Source: an uncultured Lachnospiraceae bacterium
Lineage (GTDB): Bacteria; Bacillota; Clostridia; Lachnospirales; Lachnospiraceae
NCBI GenBank assembly: GCA_947576945.1
Contig: CANPTH010000015.1
Location: 1-63,476, forward strand
Reading direction: 5' to 3'
DNA length: 63,476 nt
Of the stretch, positions 50,996-58,715 are shown one piece after another. Position numbers and translations under genes: made by a program. Under the pieces are notes generated by a model. The model saw only the letters and a list, made by a program, of their open reading frames with translations. It was not told the origin of the DNA and ran no database searches. Position 1 is the first letter of the stretch, and each line of letters begins with the position of its first letter.

Positions 50996-52984
50996 ATGTA
51001 TGAGAAACTTTTTACACCGGTGAAGATCGGTTCGCTCACCATCAAGAATCGCTTTGCCATGGCGCCTATGGGGCCGCTGGGGCTTTCGGACTCGGAGGGC
51101 GGTTTCAACCAGCGGGGCATTGATTACTATGTGGAACGGGCAAAAGGTGGCACCGGCCTGATCATCACGGGAGTTACTTTTTCCGACTGTGAGGTGGAGA
51201 AGCCGAGTATGCCGAACTGCCCCAATTCCACTTATAATCCGGTGCACTTTATCCGCACGGGACGGGAGATGACGGAGCGGGTGCACGCCTACGGCAGTAA
51301 GATCTTCCTGATGATGTCGGGCGGCTTCGGGCGTGTGACGATTCCCACGAATCTGGGGGAATTTCCGCCGGTGGCACCTTCGGAGATTCCGCACAGGTGG
51401 CTTGACAAGACCTGCCGGGCGTTGACGGTGGAGGAGATTCACAGTATCGTGAAGTCTTTCGGTGACGGGGCTTACAATGCGAAGCGCGCAGGCTTTGACG
51501 GTGTGGAGATTCATGCGGTACATGAGGGGTATCTGCTGGATCAGTTCGCCATCTCCATGTTCAATCTGCGCACGGACGAGTATGGCGGTTCACTGGAGAA
51601 CAGGCTGCGGTTTGCGAGAGAAGTGGTGGAGGAGATTAAGTCCCGCTGCGGACAGGATTTCCCGGTGGCGCTTCGTTTCAGCGTAAAGAGCATGATCAAG
51701 GACTGGCGGGTGGGCGCTCTGCCGGGAGAAGAGTTCGAGGAAAAGGGCCGCGATATCGAGGAGGGCTTAGAGGCGGCGAAGCTTTTAGCCTCTTACGGCT
51801 ATGACGCGCTGGATACGGACGTTGGCACTTATGACGCATGGTGGTGGAATCATCCGCCGATGTATCAGGAGAAGGGGCTTTTCCGGACTTACTGTAAGAT
51901 GGTGAAGGAAGCGGTGGACGTGCCCGTGCTGTGCGCGGGACGCATGGACGACCCGGATATGGCGCTTGCTTCTCTGGAAAACGGGGACTGCGATATCATC
52001 AGTCTGGGACGGCCGCTGCTGGCGGAACCGGATTATGTGAATAAGCTGCGTGCCGGCAGGCGGGACGAGATCCGGCCCTGCATCTCCTGCCATGAAGGCT
52101 GTATGGGCAGGATCCAGGAGTATTCCATGATCAACTGTGCGGTCAACCCGCAGGCGGCAAGAGAGCGGGTGACGGCCTATGAGCCGATCCTTAAGGCGAA
52201 AAAGGTCATGATCGTGGGCGGCGGTGTTGCCGGCTGCGAGGCGGCAAGGGTGCTGGCGCTGCGAGGCCATAAGCCGGCGCTTTTCGAGAAGGGAGCGAAG
52301 CTGGGCGGCAATCTGTTACCGGGCGGTGCGCCGGAGTTCAAGGAAGACGATATCGCGCTGGCGAAATGGTATGCGGTACAGCTGCAGAAGCTGAACGTGC
52401 CGGTACAGCTGAACCATGAGGTGACGGCGAAGGAGGCGCTGGACGGCGGATACGATACGGTGATCGTGGCCACCGGTTCTACGCCGAAGGTCTTTTCTCT
52501 GGGGGACGACGCGCATACCTTCACGGCGGCGGAAGTGCTGCTGGGGCAGAAGGATTGCGGGGAGCGCACCGTGGTGATCGGCGGCGGTCTGGTGGGCTGT
52601 GAGACGGCTCTTTGGCTGGCACAGCACGGTCGGAAAGTCACCATCGTGGAGGCGCTTGACAAGATTCTGGCGGTGAATGGACCGCTGTGTCATGCGAACA
52701 AGGATATGCTGGAAGAGCTGATCCCTTACAACGGAATCGAAGTGGTGACCGGGGCGAAGGCCAAAGGATATCATGACGGCGTACTCAGCGTAGAGTGTGC
52801 GGACGGCGGGAAGGAGATTGTCTGCGACAGCGTGATCCTGTCTGTCGGCTACAAGGAAGAGGACAGCCTGTATCACGAGCTGGAGTTCAAGGTGCCGGAG
52901 ATTTATCTGCTGGGGGATGCAAAGAAAGTAAGCAACATTATGTATGCGATCTGGGATGCGTTTGAGGTCGCGAATCATATTTAG
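50996..52984 (+). CDS. Old-Yellow-Enzyme-type FMN/FAD/4Fe-4S oxidoreductase (2-enoate reductase family)
   Basis: 662 residues. An FMN TIM barrel (LFTPVKIGSLTIKNRFAM; EIHAVHEGYLLDQF) occupies 1-350. A cluster motif Cys362-x2-Cys365-x3-Cys369-x11-Cys381 follows. Two nucleotide-binding folds complete it (VMIVGGGVAGCEAARV near 405; VVIGGGLVGCETALWL near 520). The family reduces activated C=C bonds (enoates, cinnamates) and includes BaiCD/BaiH of bile-acid dehydroxylation and 2,4-dienoyl-CoA reductase. Substrate cannot be read; no bai genes are beside it. ATG 50996 follows AGGAGGG. The LysR gene upstream is the likely regulator. Confidence 0.92.
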   Translation: MYEKLFTPVKIGSLTIKNRFAMAPMGPLGLSDSEGGFNQRGIDYYVERAKGGTGLIITGVTFSDCEVEKPSMPNCPNSTYNPVHFIRTGREMTERVHAYGSKIFLMMSGGFGRVTIPTNLGEFPPVAPSEIPHRWLDKTCRALTVEEIHSIVKSFGDGAYNAKRAGFDGVEIHAVHEGYLLDQFAISMFNLRTDEYGGSLENRLRFAREVVEEIKSRCGQDFPVALRFSVKSMIKDWRVGALPGEEFEEKGRDIEEGLEAAKLLASYGYDALDTDVGTYDAWWWNHPPMYQEKGLFRTYCKMVKEAVDVPVLCAGRMDDPDMALASLENGDCDIISLGRPLLAEPDYVNKLRAGRRDEIRPCISCHEGCMGRIQEYSMINCAVNPQAARERVTAYEPILKAKKVMIVGGGVAGCEAARVLALRGHKPALFEKGAKLGGNLLPGGAPEFKEDDIALAKWYAVQLQKLNVPVQLNHEVTAKEALDGGYDTVIVATGSTPKVFSLGDDAHTFTAAEVLLGQKDCGERTVVIGGGLVGCETALWLAQHGRKVTIVEALDKILAVNGPLCHANKDMLEELIPYNGIEVVTGAKAKGYHDGVLSVECADGGKEIVCDSVILSVGYKEEDSLYHELEFKVPEIYLLGDAKKVSNIMYAIWDAFEVANHI

Positions 52985-52996
52985 GCGTTGTACTAT

Positions 52997-53029
52997 AGCG
53001 GTCTGGACGTGGTGTCCGGGCCGCTTTTA
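52997..53029 (+). terminator. Terminator of the reductase gene
   Basis: A 12-bp stem (two G-U pairs), 52997-53008 with 53014-53025, followed by TTTAT. Confidence 0.7.
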
Positions 53030-53096
53030 TGAATCATGTTGCTGGATCCGCCGCAGGCAGTGAATTATGAAGGCAGGATTTTTTCAGGGGATAAGT

Positions 53097-53264
53097 AAGG
53101 TTGAATAAATTCTCTGATGAGCAATTTATTCAATCAAGAATTTGTGCCGAAGCGTCACAAATTCTGTTGATCGCAGAGCAAAATCGGAGTATTCCTTCGG
53201 AAAACTCCTAAATTCTGCTCGCGTCCTCAGCGCAAAGCGCTTCGGCATGGAGGTAAATGTGATG
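53097..53264 (+). repeat. Structured leader-like repeat, copy 2
   Basis: Matches copy 1 nearly base for base over its first 80 positions and again at its end. The third hairpin is lengthened by about 24 bases that form an additional GGAGT/ACTCC stem (53186-53209 region). The second stem is perfect (AGAATTTGTG/CACAAATTCT), and the fourth is extended (AGCGC/GCGCT). It ends with GGAGG and GTG-ATG-AAA-TGA, so again only a few codons are open. The copy lies upstream of the helicase promoter. Confidence 0.8.
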
Positions 53265-53272
53265 AAATGAAA

Positions 53273-53301
53273 TTGAATAAAGTCCGGATATCAAGTACAA
53301 T
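53273..53301 (+). promoter_or_regulatory. Promoter of the UvrD-like helicase gene
   Basis: TTGAAT (53273-53278), 17 bases, TACAAT (53296-53301). A closely similar promoter lies at 55705. Transcripts from here would carry repeat copy 3 in their leader. Confidence 0.6.
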
Positions 53302-53410
53302 GTAAAAAGCAGGTGCGGAATAAAACCCGGAGGACGGTTTGGTCGGGAGGCGTATGTGCAGGGTAATGGTCGAATGACCGCAAATCCATAAGAAAGATCA
53401 ACAAGAAGAC

Positions 53411-53503
53411 AAGGTTGCATAAATTCTCTGATGAGCAATTCAGCTCGACAAACTGAACAGGTTCAGTTAGAATTTGCGCTGCTTCGGAATAGAGGTAAAG
53501 ATG
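53411..53503 (+). repeat. Structured leader-like repeat, copy 3 (shortened, ends at a real start codon)
   Basis: Begins with the same AAGGTTG-(C)ATAAATT and loop CTCTGATGAGCAATT as copies 1 and 2. It then carries unrelated bases including an AACTGAAC/GTTCAGTT hairpin, and rejoins the family at AGAATTTG and CTTCGGAATAGAGGTAAA. The terminal ATG is the start codon of the helicase. The first stem is broken, because its right arm is lost. Confidence 0.75.
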
Positions 53504-55621
53504 ACATACGAAGAATTCTGCAGTCAATTTCATATTCAGCTCAACGAACAGCAGTCAGAATCGGTCCGCTCCATAGACGGGCCGATTCTTCTGCTGGCGG
53601 TTCCCGGAAGCGGCAAGACAACCGTGCTGGTAACGAGGCTCGGCTACATGGTTTATGGTGCCGGGATCGCTCCCGAAAATATTCTGACGCTGACGTATAC
53701 GATCGCCGCCGCCCGCGATATGGAAAATCGGTTCCGTTTTTATTTTGGAGACGGATGCGGCAGTCGTCTGGAGTTTCGGACCATAAACGGGATCTGTGCC
53801 CGGGTGATCCAATATTATGGGAACCGGATCGGGAAGACGCCGTTTTCCCTGATGACGGAGAATGACAGGATCAACGGAATGCTCTCGGATATTTTCCGCA
53901 GGACGCAGGGCGATTATGCCACGGAAAGCGATCTGAAAGGCATTCGCAGCATGATTACCTATATTAAGAACAGGATGCTGACGGAGGAGGAGATCAGGCA
54001 GCTGGATGAGGAAGCGGATGTCAGAATTTCAGAGATTTATAAGGCTTATCATGAAATGCTGCATGGCGGCAACCTGATGGACTATGACGATCAGATGATA
54101 TATGCCTATAATATTTTAAGAAAAAGTCCGGAGACGCTGCAGCGTTTTCAGGATCAATACCGGTATATCTGCGTGGATGAGGCGCAGGATACCTCGAAGA
54201 TCCAGCATGAGATTATCAGACTGCTTGCCGGCCGGCGGGACAACCTGTTTATGGTGGGAGACGAGGATCAGAGCATATACGGCTTCCGTGCGGCTTATCC
54301 GGAAGCGCTTTTATCATTTGAAAAGGATCATCCAGGGGCCAGGGTACTGCTTATGGAGGAAAACTTCCGCTCCTGTGCACAGATCGTGGAGGCGGCGGAC
54401 CGTTTTATTCAAAAAAACACCCTGCGCCACGAGAAACATATGAAAGCGGCCAGAGCTGCCGGTGAGGAGATTGAGCAGATTCCATTGAACGATAGAAAGG
54501 CACAGTACGATTATCTGGTCAGGATGGCGGAGAGATGCCAGTCACAGACGGCGGTGCTGTACCGGAATCATGAGAATGTACTGCCCCTTGTGGATCAGCT
54601 GGAGCGGAAAGGGATACCTTACAGGCTGCGCAATGCGGAGATGACTTTTTTCACACATCGGATTGTAGCGGATATTCGCAATATCATCGCTTTTGCCATA
54701 AACCCACGGGATACGGCGGTCTTTCTGCAGATTTATTATAAGATTGCTACCTATATCAAGAAGCAGGATGCGCTGCGGATCTGTGAGATCAGCGAAAGAG
54801 AAGGCAGGGATATTATGGAGATTGCCCTGCGGGGCGGACAACTGCCGGACCGGACGGTCCAAAGCTGCCGGCTGATCCGAATGCACCTGAAATGTCTTTT
54901 GACGGAGCGGGCGGACAGGGCGATCTCCAGAATCGTTTACAATATGGGATACGGGGATTATCTTGAGCGCATGGAAATTGGAGACAGTAAAGTGTTTATC
55001 CTGAAAATGATCGGACAGGGCGAAAACTCTCCAGGGAGGTTTGTGGAGAGACTGGATGAGCTGCGGGCGATCATGGAAGGGAGAATGAAAGGCGGCCAGG
55101 AAGAGAATATACAGCCTGTCATTTTATCTACGATCCATTCCAGCAAAGGGCTGGAGTATGACAATGTCTATCTGTTGGATGTGATCGACGGCATATTTCC
55201 CGAAAGTGTACCCGCGAATGCCAAATCCATGGATGAAAAAGAGCGGGAGATTTACGAAGAAGAACGCCGCCTGTTCTATGTAGGCGTGACCCGGGCAAAG
55301 GACAGGCTGTCGGTGTTCAGGTTGGACCAGAAATCCAGTCTGTGCGAGGAACTTGTGGGCAGGAAGAAGAAAGCGGTACAAAAAACGCGCAGGACTTTGG
55401 CACAGGAAAGAGGGAATGCCGCAGCAGAAAGGCCTTTTAACCGAGAAGCATATGAGAAATATGCGGCGCAGATCGGAGAAGGGATGATCCTCCGGCACAG
55501 GAAGTTCGGGGAAGGCGTGGTCGAGGAAGTGCAGGGGGAACTGGTGTTGATCCGGTTTGGCGAGATGCAGAAGACGCTTGGGATGAGGGTGCTGTATGAG
55601 AAGGATCTGCTGATCTTGTAA
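53501..55621 (+). CDS. UvrD/PcrA-like DNA helicase
   Basis: 706 residues, superfamily 1A. Motif I AVPGSGKTT (33-41), motif II CVDEAQDT, motif III GDEDQSIYGFRAA, motif V STIHSSKGLEYDNVYL and motif VI YVGVTRAKDRL are all present. A C-terminal stretch (EGMILRHRKFGEGVVEEVQ) resembles the PcrA-type end that contacts RNA polymerase. It unwinds DNA with 3'-5' polarity during repair. The start ATG 53501 belongs to repeat copy 3, whose AGAGG serves as ribosome site. It is somewhat shorter and more divergent than housekeeping PcrA, so it may be an additional paralogue. Confidence 0.92.
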   Translation: MTYEEFCSQFHIQLNEQQSESVRSIDGPILLLAVPGSGKTTVLVTRLGYMVYGAGIAPENILTLTYTIAAARDMENRFRFYFGDGCGSRLEFRTINGICARVIQYYGNRIGKTPFSLMTENDRINGMLSDIFRRTQGDYATESDLKGIRSMITYIKNRMLTEEEIRQLDEEADVRISEIYKAYHEMLHGGNLMDYDDQMIYAYNILRKSPETLQRFQDQYRYICVDEAQDTSKIQHEIIRLLAGRRDNLFMVGDEDQSIYGFRAAYPEALLSFEKDHPGARVLLMEENFRSCAQIVEAADRFIQKNTLRHEKHMKAARAAGEEIEQIPLNDRKAQYDYLVRMAERCQSQTAVLYRNHENVLPLVDQLERKGIPYRLRNAEMTFFTHRIVADIRNIIAFAINPRDTAVFLQIYYKIATYIKKQDALRICEISEREGRDIMEIALRGGQLPDRTVQSCRLIRMHLKCLLTERADRAISRIVYNMGYGDYLERMEIGDSKVFILKMIGQGENSPGRFVERLDELRAIMEGRMKGGQEENIQPVILSTIHSSKGLEYDNVYLLDVIDGIFPESVPANAKSMDEKEREIYEEERRLFYVGVTRAKDRLSVFRLDQKSSLCEELVGRKKKAVQKTRRTLAQERGNAAAERPFNREAYEKYAAQIGEGMILRHRKFGEGVVEEVQGELVLIRFGEMQKTLGMRVLYEKDLLIL

Positions 55622-55704
55622 TGCGCCTTGTGTACCTTGTCAGGGAAATAAAACCCGCTGTTTTCGTTAACAGGCTGTGTCATGCTTTTGCGATTCGTTT
55701 AAAA

Positions 55705-55733
55705 TTGAATAAAATTTGAATATAAAGTACAAT
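55705..55733 (+). promoter_or_regulatory. Promoter of the thioesterase gene
   Basis: TTGAAT, 17 bases, TACAAT (55728-55733). Nearly the same string as the helicase promoter at 53273-53301, including AAGTACAATGTA around the -10. Confidence 0.6.
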
Positions 55734-55786
55734 GTATAGAACAGATGTAGACCACTTTGTTGTAAGGGAAAGGGATTGAGATTCAC

Positions 55787-56254
55787 ATGGAAAAAACAGT
55801 GGCGGAGTCCAGAATGGAACAGATCTATCAGGTGCGTCCGGAATATTTAAACGGTGCGGGAAGATTGTTCGGCGGAAAATTGATGGAATGGATCGACGAG
55901 CTGGCCGGGCTGATAGGAATCCGATATGCGCAGCGGGATGTGATAACAGCCTCCGTAGATAATCTGAAGTTTATCCGGGGAGCGTATCTGAAAGATCTGA
56001 TCGTATTGATCGGGCGGGTAACCTATGTAGGCAGGACGTCGATGGAGGTGCGTGTAGACACTTATATAGAAAGCATCGACGGGATCAGGAAGCCCATAAA
56101 CAGAGCCTACTTGACGCTGGTGGCGATCGACGAAGACGGCAAGCCGGTGGAAGTGCCGAGACTGATCGTTGAGACAGAGGCGGAAAAGGCAGAGTGGGAA
56201 GCGGGGATAAAAAGGCGAAAGATGCGCAGGCAGCGGCAGGAAGAAGGGTTTTGA
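55787..56254 (+). CDS. Acyl-CoA thioesterase, hot-dog fold (YciA/ACOT type)
   Basis: 155 residues. LFGGKLMEWIDELAG (28-42) is the family helix with its catalytic Asp, and ITASVDNLKF the following strand. These enzymes hydrolyse short- to long-chain acyl-CoA in the cytoplasm. The C-terminus is basic (KRRKMRRQRQ). It has its own promoter at 55705. The AT-rich island begins directly after it. Confidence 0.9.
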   Translation: MEKTVAESRMEQIYQVRPEYLNGAGRLFGGKLMEWIDELAGLIGIRYAQRDVITASVDNLKFIRGAYLKDLIVLIGRVTYVGRTSMEVRVDTYIESIDGIRKPINRAYLTLVAIDEDGKPVEVPRLIVETEAEKAEWEAGIKRRKMRRQRQEEGF

Positions 56255-56302
56255 CCAATAAGGAGATATTTCTTCCATAAAGAGTCATATATCGGACTGC
56301 TA

Positions 56303-56348
56303 ATCTGCGATAATAACAGAAGTATTGTTTGCATCAAATGAAGAGGAA
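56303..56348 (+). repeat. 46-bp direct repeat, left copy
   Basis: Identical to 56940-56985 at 45 of 46 positions, running from ATCTGCGATAATA to ATGAAGAGGAA. The two copies bracket the Nudix gene. Confidence 0.9.
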
Positions 56349-56409
56349 ATTTGCTATACTTTGAACCGATAAATTGACCGACAATTCGGAATTTGCGAGA
56401 GGAAAGATA

Positions 56410-56928
56410 ATGGATAAATGGTTGGAAACGAGACAGCTTCAAGTACATTTTGTATCGGCTGCCGGGTTAGTGTATAAAGATGATAAGGTTTTACTGATAA
56501 GATCTAAAAATAGAGGATGGGAATTACCAGGTGGTGTAGTAGAGCAGGGTGAATCCGTATTAGACGGATTAAAACGGGAAATTTCTGAAGAAAGCGGTGT
56601 GACTGCAGAAGCAGAGAAGCTTGTAGGTATTTATCAGAGATTGTCATCAAAGCCCGGATATGGTCCTCTTGAAGGAATGGTCCTGCCAACAACTGTCAAT
56701 TTGACCTTTATCTGTAAATATATGGGAGGGAAGGAAGCTGCTTCAGATGAAAGTATTGAGGTGGCCTGGTTTGCTCCAGATGAGGCAAAAGAAAAAATAA
56801 CTGACCCATATATAAGAAAAGCAGTTGAAGATTTGCTCGAATTTGATGGCAGACAACATTTTTGTACCTTTAAGAGCATGGCAGATGGAAACATAGAGTT
56901 TATTAGTGACGATCTCATTGGATCATAA
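56410..56928 (+). CDS. Nudix hydrolase
   Basis: 172 residues with a complete Nudix box at 42-64: Gly42-x5-Glu48-x7-Arg56-Glu57-x2-Glu60-Glu61-x-Gly63. It should cleave a nucleoside diphosphate linked to another group; the substrate is unknown. ATG 56410 follows GAGAGGAAAG; a TTG 12 codons upstream is less likely. It is AT-rich like the next two genes and lies between the two 46-bp repeats, so it could have been inserted or duplicated as a unit with one repeat. Confidence 0.92.
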   Translation: MDKWLETRQLQVHFVSAAGLVYKDDKVLLIRSKNRGWELPGGVVEQGESVLDGLKREISEESGVTAEAEKLVGIYQRLSSKPGYGPLEGMVLPTTVNLTFICKYMGGKEAASDESIEVAWFAPDEAKEKITDPYIRKAVEDLLEFDGRQHFCTFKSMADGNIEFISDDLIGS

Positions 56929-56939
56929 CAAGTATGATG

Positions 56940-56985
56940 ATCTGCGATAATATCAGAAGTATTGTTTGCATCAAATGAAGAGGAA
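56940..56985 (+). repeat. 46-bp direct repeat, right copy (leader of the kinase gene)
   Basis: Second copy of 56303-56348. It supplies the GAAGAGGAA ribosome site of the kinase gene and an alternative TTG start (56962), so it is probably the original leader of that gene. Confidence 0.9.
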
Positions 56986-56994
56986 CAAAAGCAG

Positions 56995-57867
56995 ATGAAA
57001 GATTTTTCAAATTGGAAAGAGTATGAGGGGGCATCCGAAGGAAGTGGACGAAGTGAAAAGCTGTGGTTAATAAACCCTGATACGGAGCAAACAGGTCTGT
57101 TCAAATATAAAAAGGATGTAGAGACTACCGATCATGCTTCGGAGTGTATTGCAAGCGATTTAGCAACATTAATTGGAATTCCGTGTGCACAATTTGAAAT
57201 CGGAATGTTCTATGGACGGGAAGGCTCCATCAGCTATAATATTAAAGAGCGTGATGGAATGACATTGATAGAGGGAATCTATTGCATCATTGTTCTGCAC
57301 AATGATTTTGATGTAGAGAAATTGATAGATACTAAGAGTGGCGAAAGATATTCAGTGCAGATGATAGAAGAGGTATTAAGCCCGTTCGAACTTTTTGAAG
57401 AGTTTCTGCCGGTAATGGTTTTCGATTTTCTCATTGGCAATACAGACAGGCATCAAAGTAACTGGGCACTGATCATGGAAGATAAGAAATTTAGTTTAAG
57501 CCCTTTATATGATAATAGTTCCTCTCTTTGTGCGTATGTGGCTGAATCAAAAATAGAACGGTATTTTGGCAATGACAGGTTGTTATGGCAATCATTGGTT
57601 GATTCTAAATCTAAATCCTTGATCAGAATTAAGTCCAGTGATACCAAATTGCCGACGCATGCGGAAGTATTGAGATTTCTTCGCAGTAATTACTATGTTC
57701 AGACGAGGAGTACAGTCGACAAGATCAAGACACTTGTGACAAAGGATAAGATATGTGATATACTTGACAAATATAGCGAAGTATTGTCTGAAAAGAGAAA
57801 ACTTCTTATTAAGAAATATCTTTTGTCTAAAATAGAGATTATGCAGGATATTTATGGAGGAGAGTAA
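56995..57867 (+). CDS. HipA/CtkA-like Ser/Thr kinase
   Basis: 290 residues. LFKYKK (Lys37 or 39) fits the ATP-binding Lys. VFDFLIGNTDRHQSNWALI contains the HipA-type catalytic Asp151 and Asn156, and LSPLYDNSSSL gives the metal-binding Asp173. It has only the kinase core, without the N-terminal HipA domain. The following gene may provide regulation in trans. Such kinases act as toxins or defence effectors by phosphorylating translation factors. ATG 56995 follows AGAGGAA. GC content is clearly lower than in the flanking housekeeping genes. Confidence 0.82.
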   Translation: MKDFSNWKEYEGASEGSGRSEKLWLINPDTEQTGLFKYKKDVETTDHASECIASDLATLIGIPCAQFEIGMFYGREGSISYNIKERDGMTLIEGIYCIIVLHNDFDVEKLIDTKSGERYSVQMIEEVLSPFELFEEFLPVMVFDFLIGNTDRHQSNWALIMEDKKFSLSPLYDNSSSLCAYVAESKIERYFGNDRLLWQSLVDSKSKSLIRIKSSDTKLPTHAEVLRFLRSNYYVQTRSTVDKIKTLVTKDKICDILDKYSEVLSEKRKLLIKKYLLSKIEIMQDIYGGE

Positions 57868-57871
57868 GCTT

Positions 57872-58564
57872 ATGCTGCAGGTGGATGGAAAGGACTATTT
57901 GTATTTAATTTGGAAATCAGAGCAGTCAAGAACGCAGTATATCGTGGGGCAGCTGGTAAAAAACGGACAATATGAGTTTCGATATGCCAAGGAGGTTCAG
58001 GCTGCGCTGAATGACGGTTTTACACCTTTGCTTTGTTTTCCTGATGTTCAAAAGGTATATACGGATCGAAAACTTTTCCCGGTTTTTGCGAGTCGGTTAC
58101 CGGATAAGAGAAGAAAAGATATTCAGGATATTCTAAAGAAATATGATTTAGAACAATATGATGAATATCTGCTTTTAAAGAGAAGCGGAGCCAGACTTCC
58201 GATTGATAATTTCGAGTTTATTGATCCGATCATGAATTTAGATGAAAATGTAGAAAGAAAATTCTTTATTGCCGGTGTCAGGCATTATCTAGGCTGTGAT
58301 GGTGAAAATTGTGAGAAATCACTTACGGTTACCAGAGGGGATGAGGTCATCCTAAAGAGAGAGCCGGGAAACCAGTATGATGAGAATGCCGTACGGATTT
58401 TGGATGTATCGGGCCATCTTCTCGGTTATGTACCCAGATATTACAGTGAAGGTGTGACGAGAATGCTCGAGAGCAATAAGAAGATTGCATGCCATGTTTA
58501 CTATGTGGATAATAAGAAGAATTGCAATGAATGTATCAGAGTCATTTTTAAATGTTTATCGTAG
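57872..58564 (+). CDS. HIRAN-domain protein, partner of the HipA-like kinase
   Basis: 230 residues. Residues 60-125 (LFPVFASRLPDKRRKDIQ, then LLKRSGARLPIDNFEF) resemble regions that accompany HipA-like kinases. Residues 131-228 form a HIRAN domain (LTVTRGDEVILKREPGNQYD, ENAVRIL, LGYVPRYYS), known to bind DNA ends or damaged DNA. ATG 57872 follows GGAGGAG, which lies within the kinase 3' end, so the two are co-translated. A terminator closes the pair at 58602. Confidence 0.82.
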   Translation: MLQVDGKDYLYLIWKSEQSRTQYIVGQLVKNGQYEFRYAKEVQAALNDGFTPLLCFPDVQKVYTDRKLFPVFASRLPDKRRKDIQDILKKYDLEQYDEYLLLKRSGARLPIDNFEFIDPIMNLDENVERKFFIAGVRHYLGCDGENCEKSLTVTRGDEVILKREPGNQYDENAVRILDVSGHLLGYVPRYYSEGVTRMLESNKKIACHVYYVDNKKNCNECIRVIFKCLS

Positions 58565-58601
58565 AGTCGAGAGCCAGTTTGGAAAAGCATAATTTGTCAC
58601 A

Positions 58602-58638
58602 ATCCCTTGTAATTGCAGATTATAAGGGATATCTTTTT
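58602..58638 (+). terminator. Terminator of the kinase/HIRAN unit
   Basis: ATCCCTTGTAAT pairs with ATTATAAGGGAT (12 bp, one G-U) around TGCAG, followed by ATCTTTTTA. Confidence 0.88.
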
Positions 58639-58715
58639 ATCATACCCTTAGTGAACAGGCGACACAGATACAAACAGAAAAAATATGAGCATAAATCAGA
58701 AGGAGGACGAAAGAA

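Noticed and set aside
50996-52984. Assignment as BaiCD or BaiH of bile-acid 7-dehydroxylation
   Set aside because: Family architecture fits, but no other bai genes are nearby and motifs alone do not separate subfamilies.
56303-56985. 46-bp repeats as the start of a CRISPR array
   Set aside because: Only two copies 591 bases apart with a gene between them; no regular spacers or cas genes.
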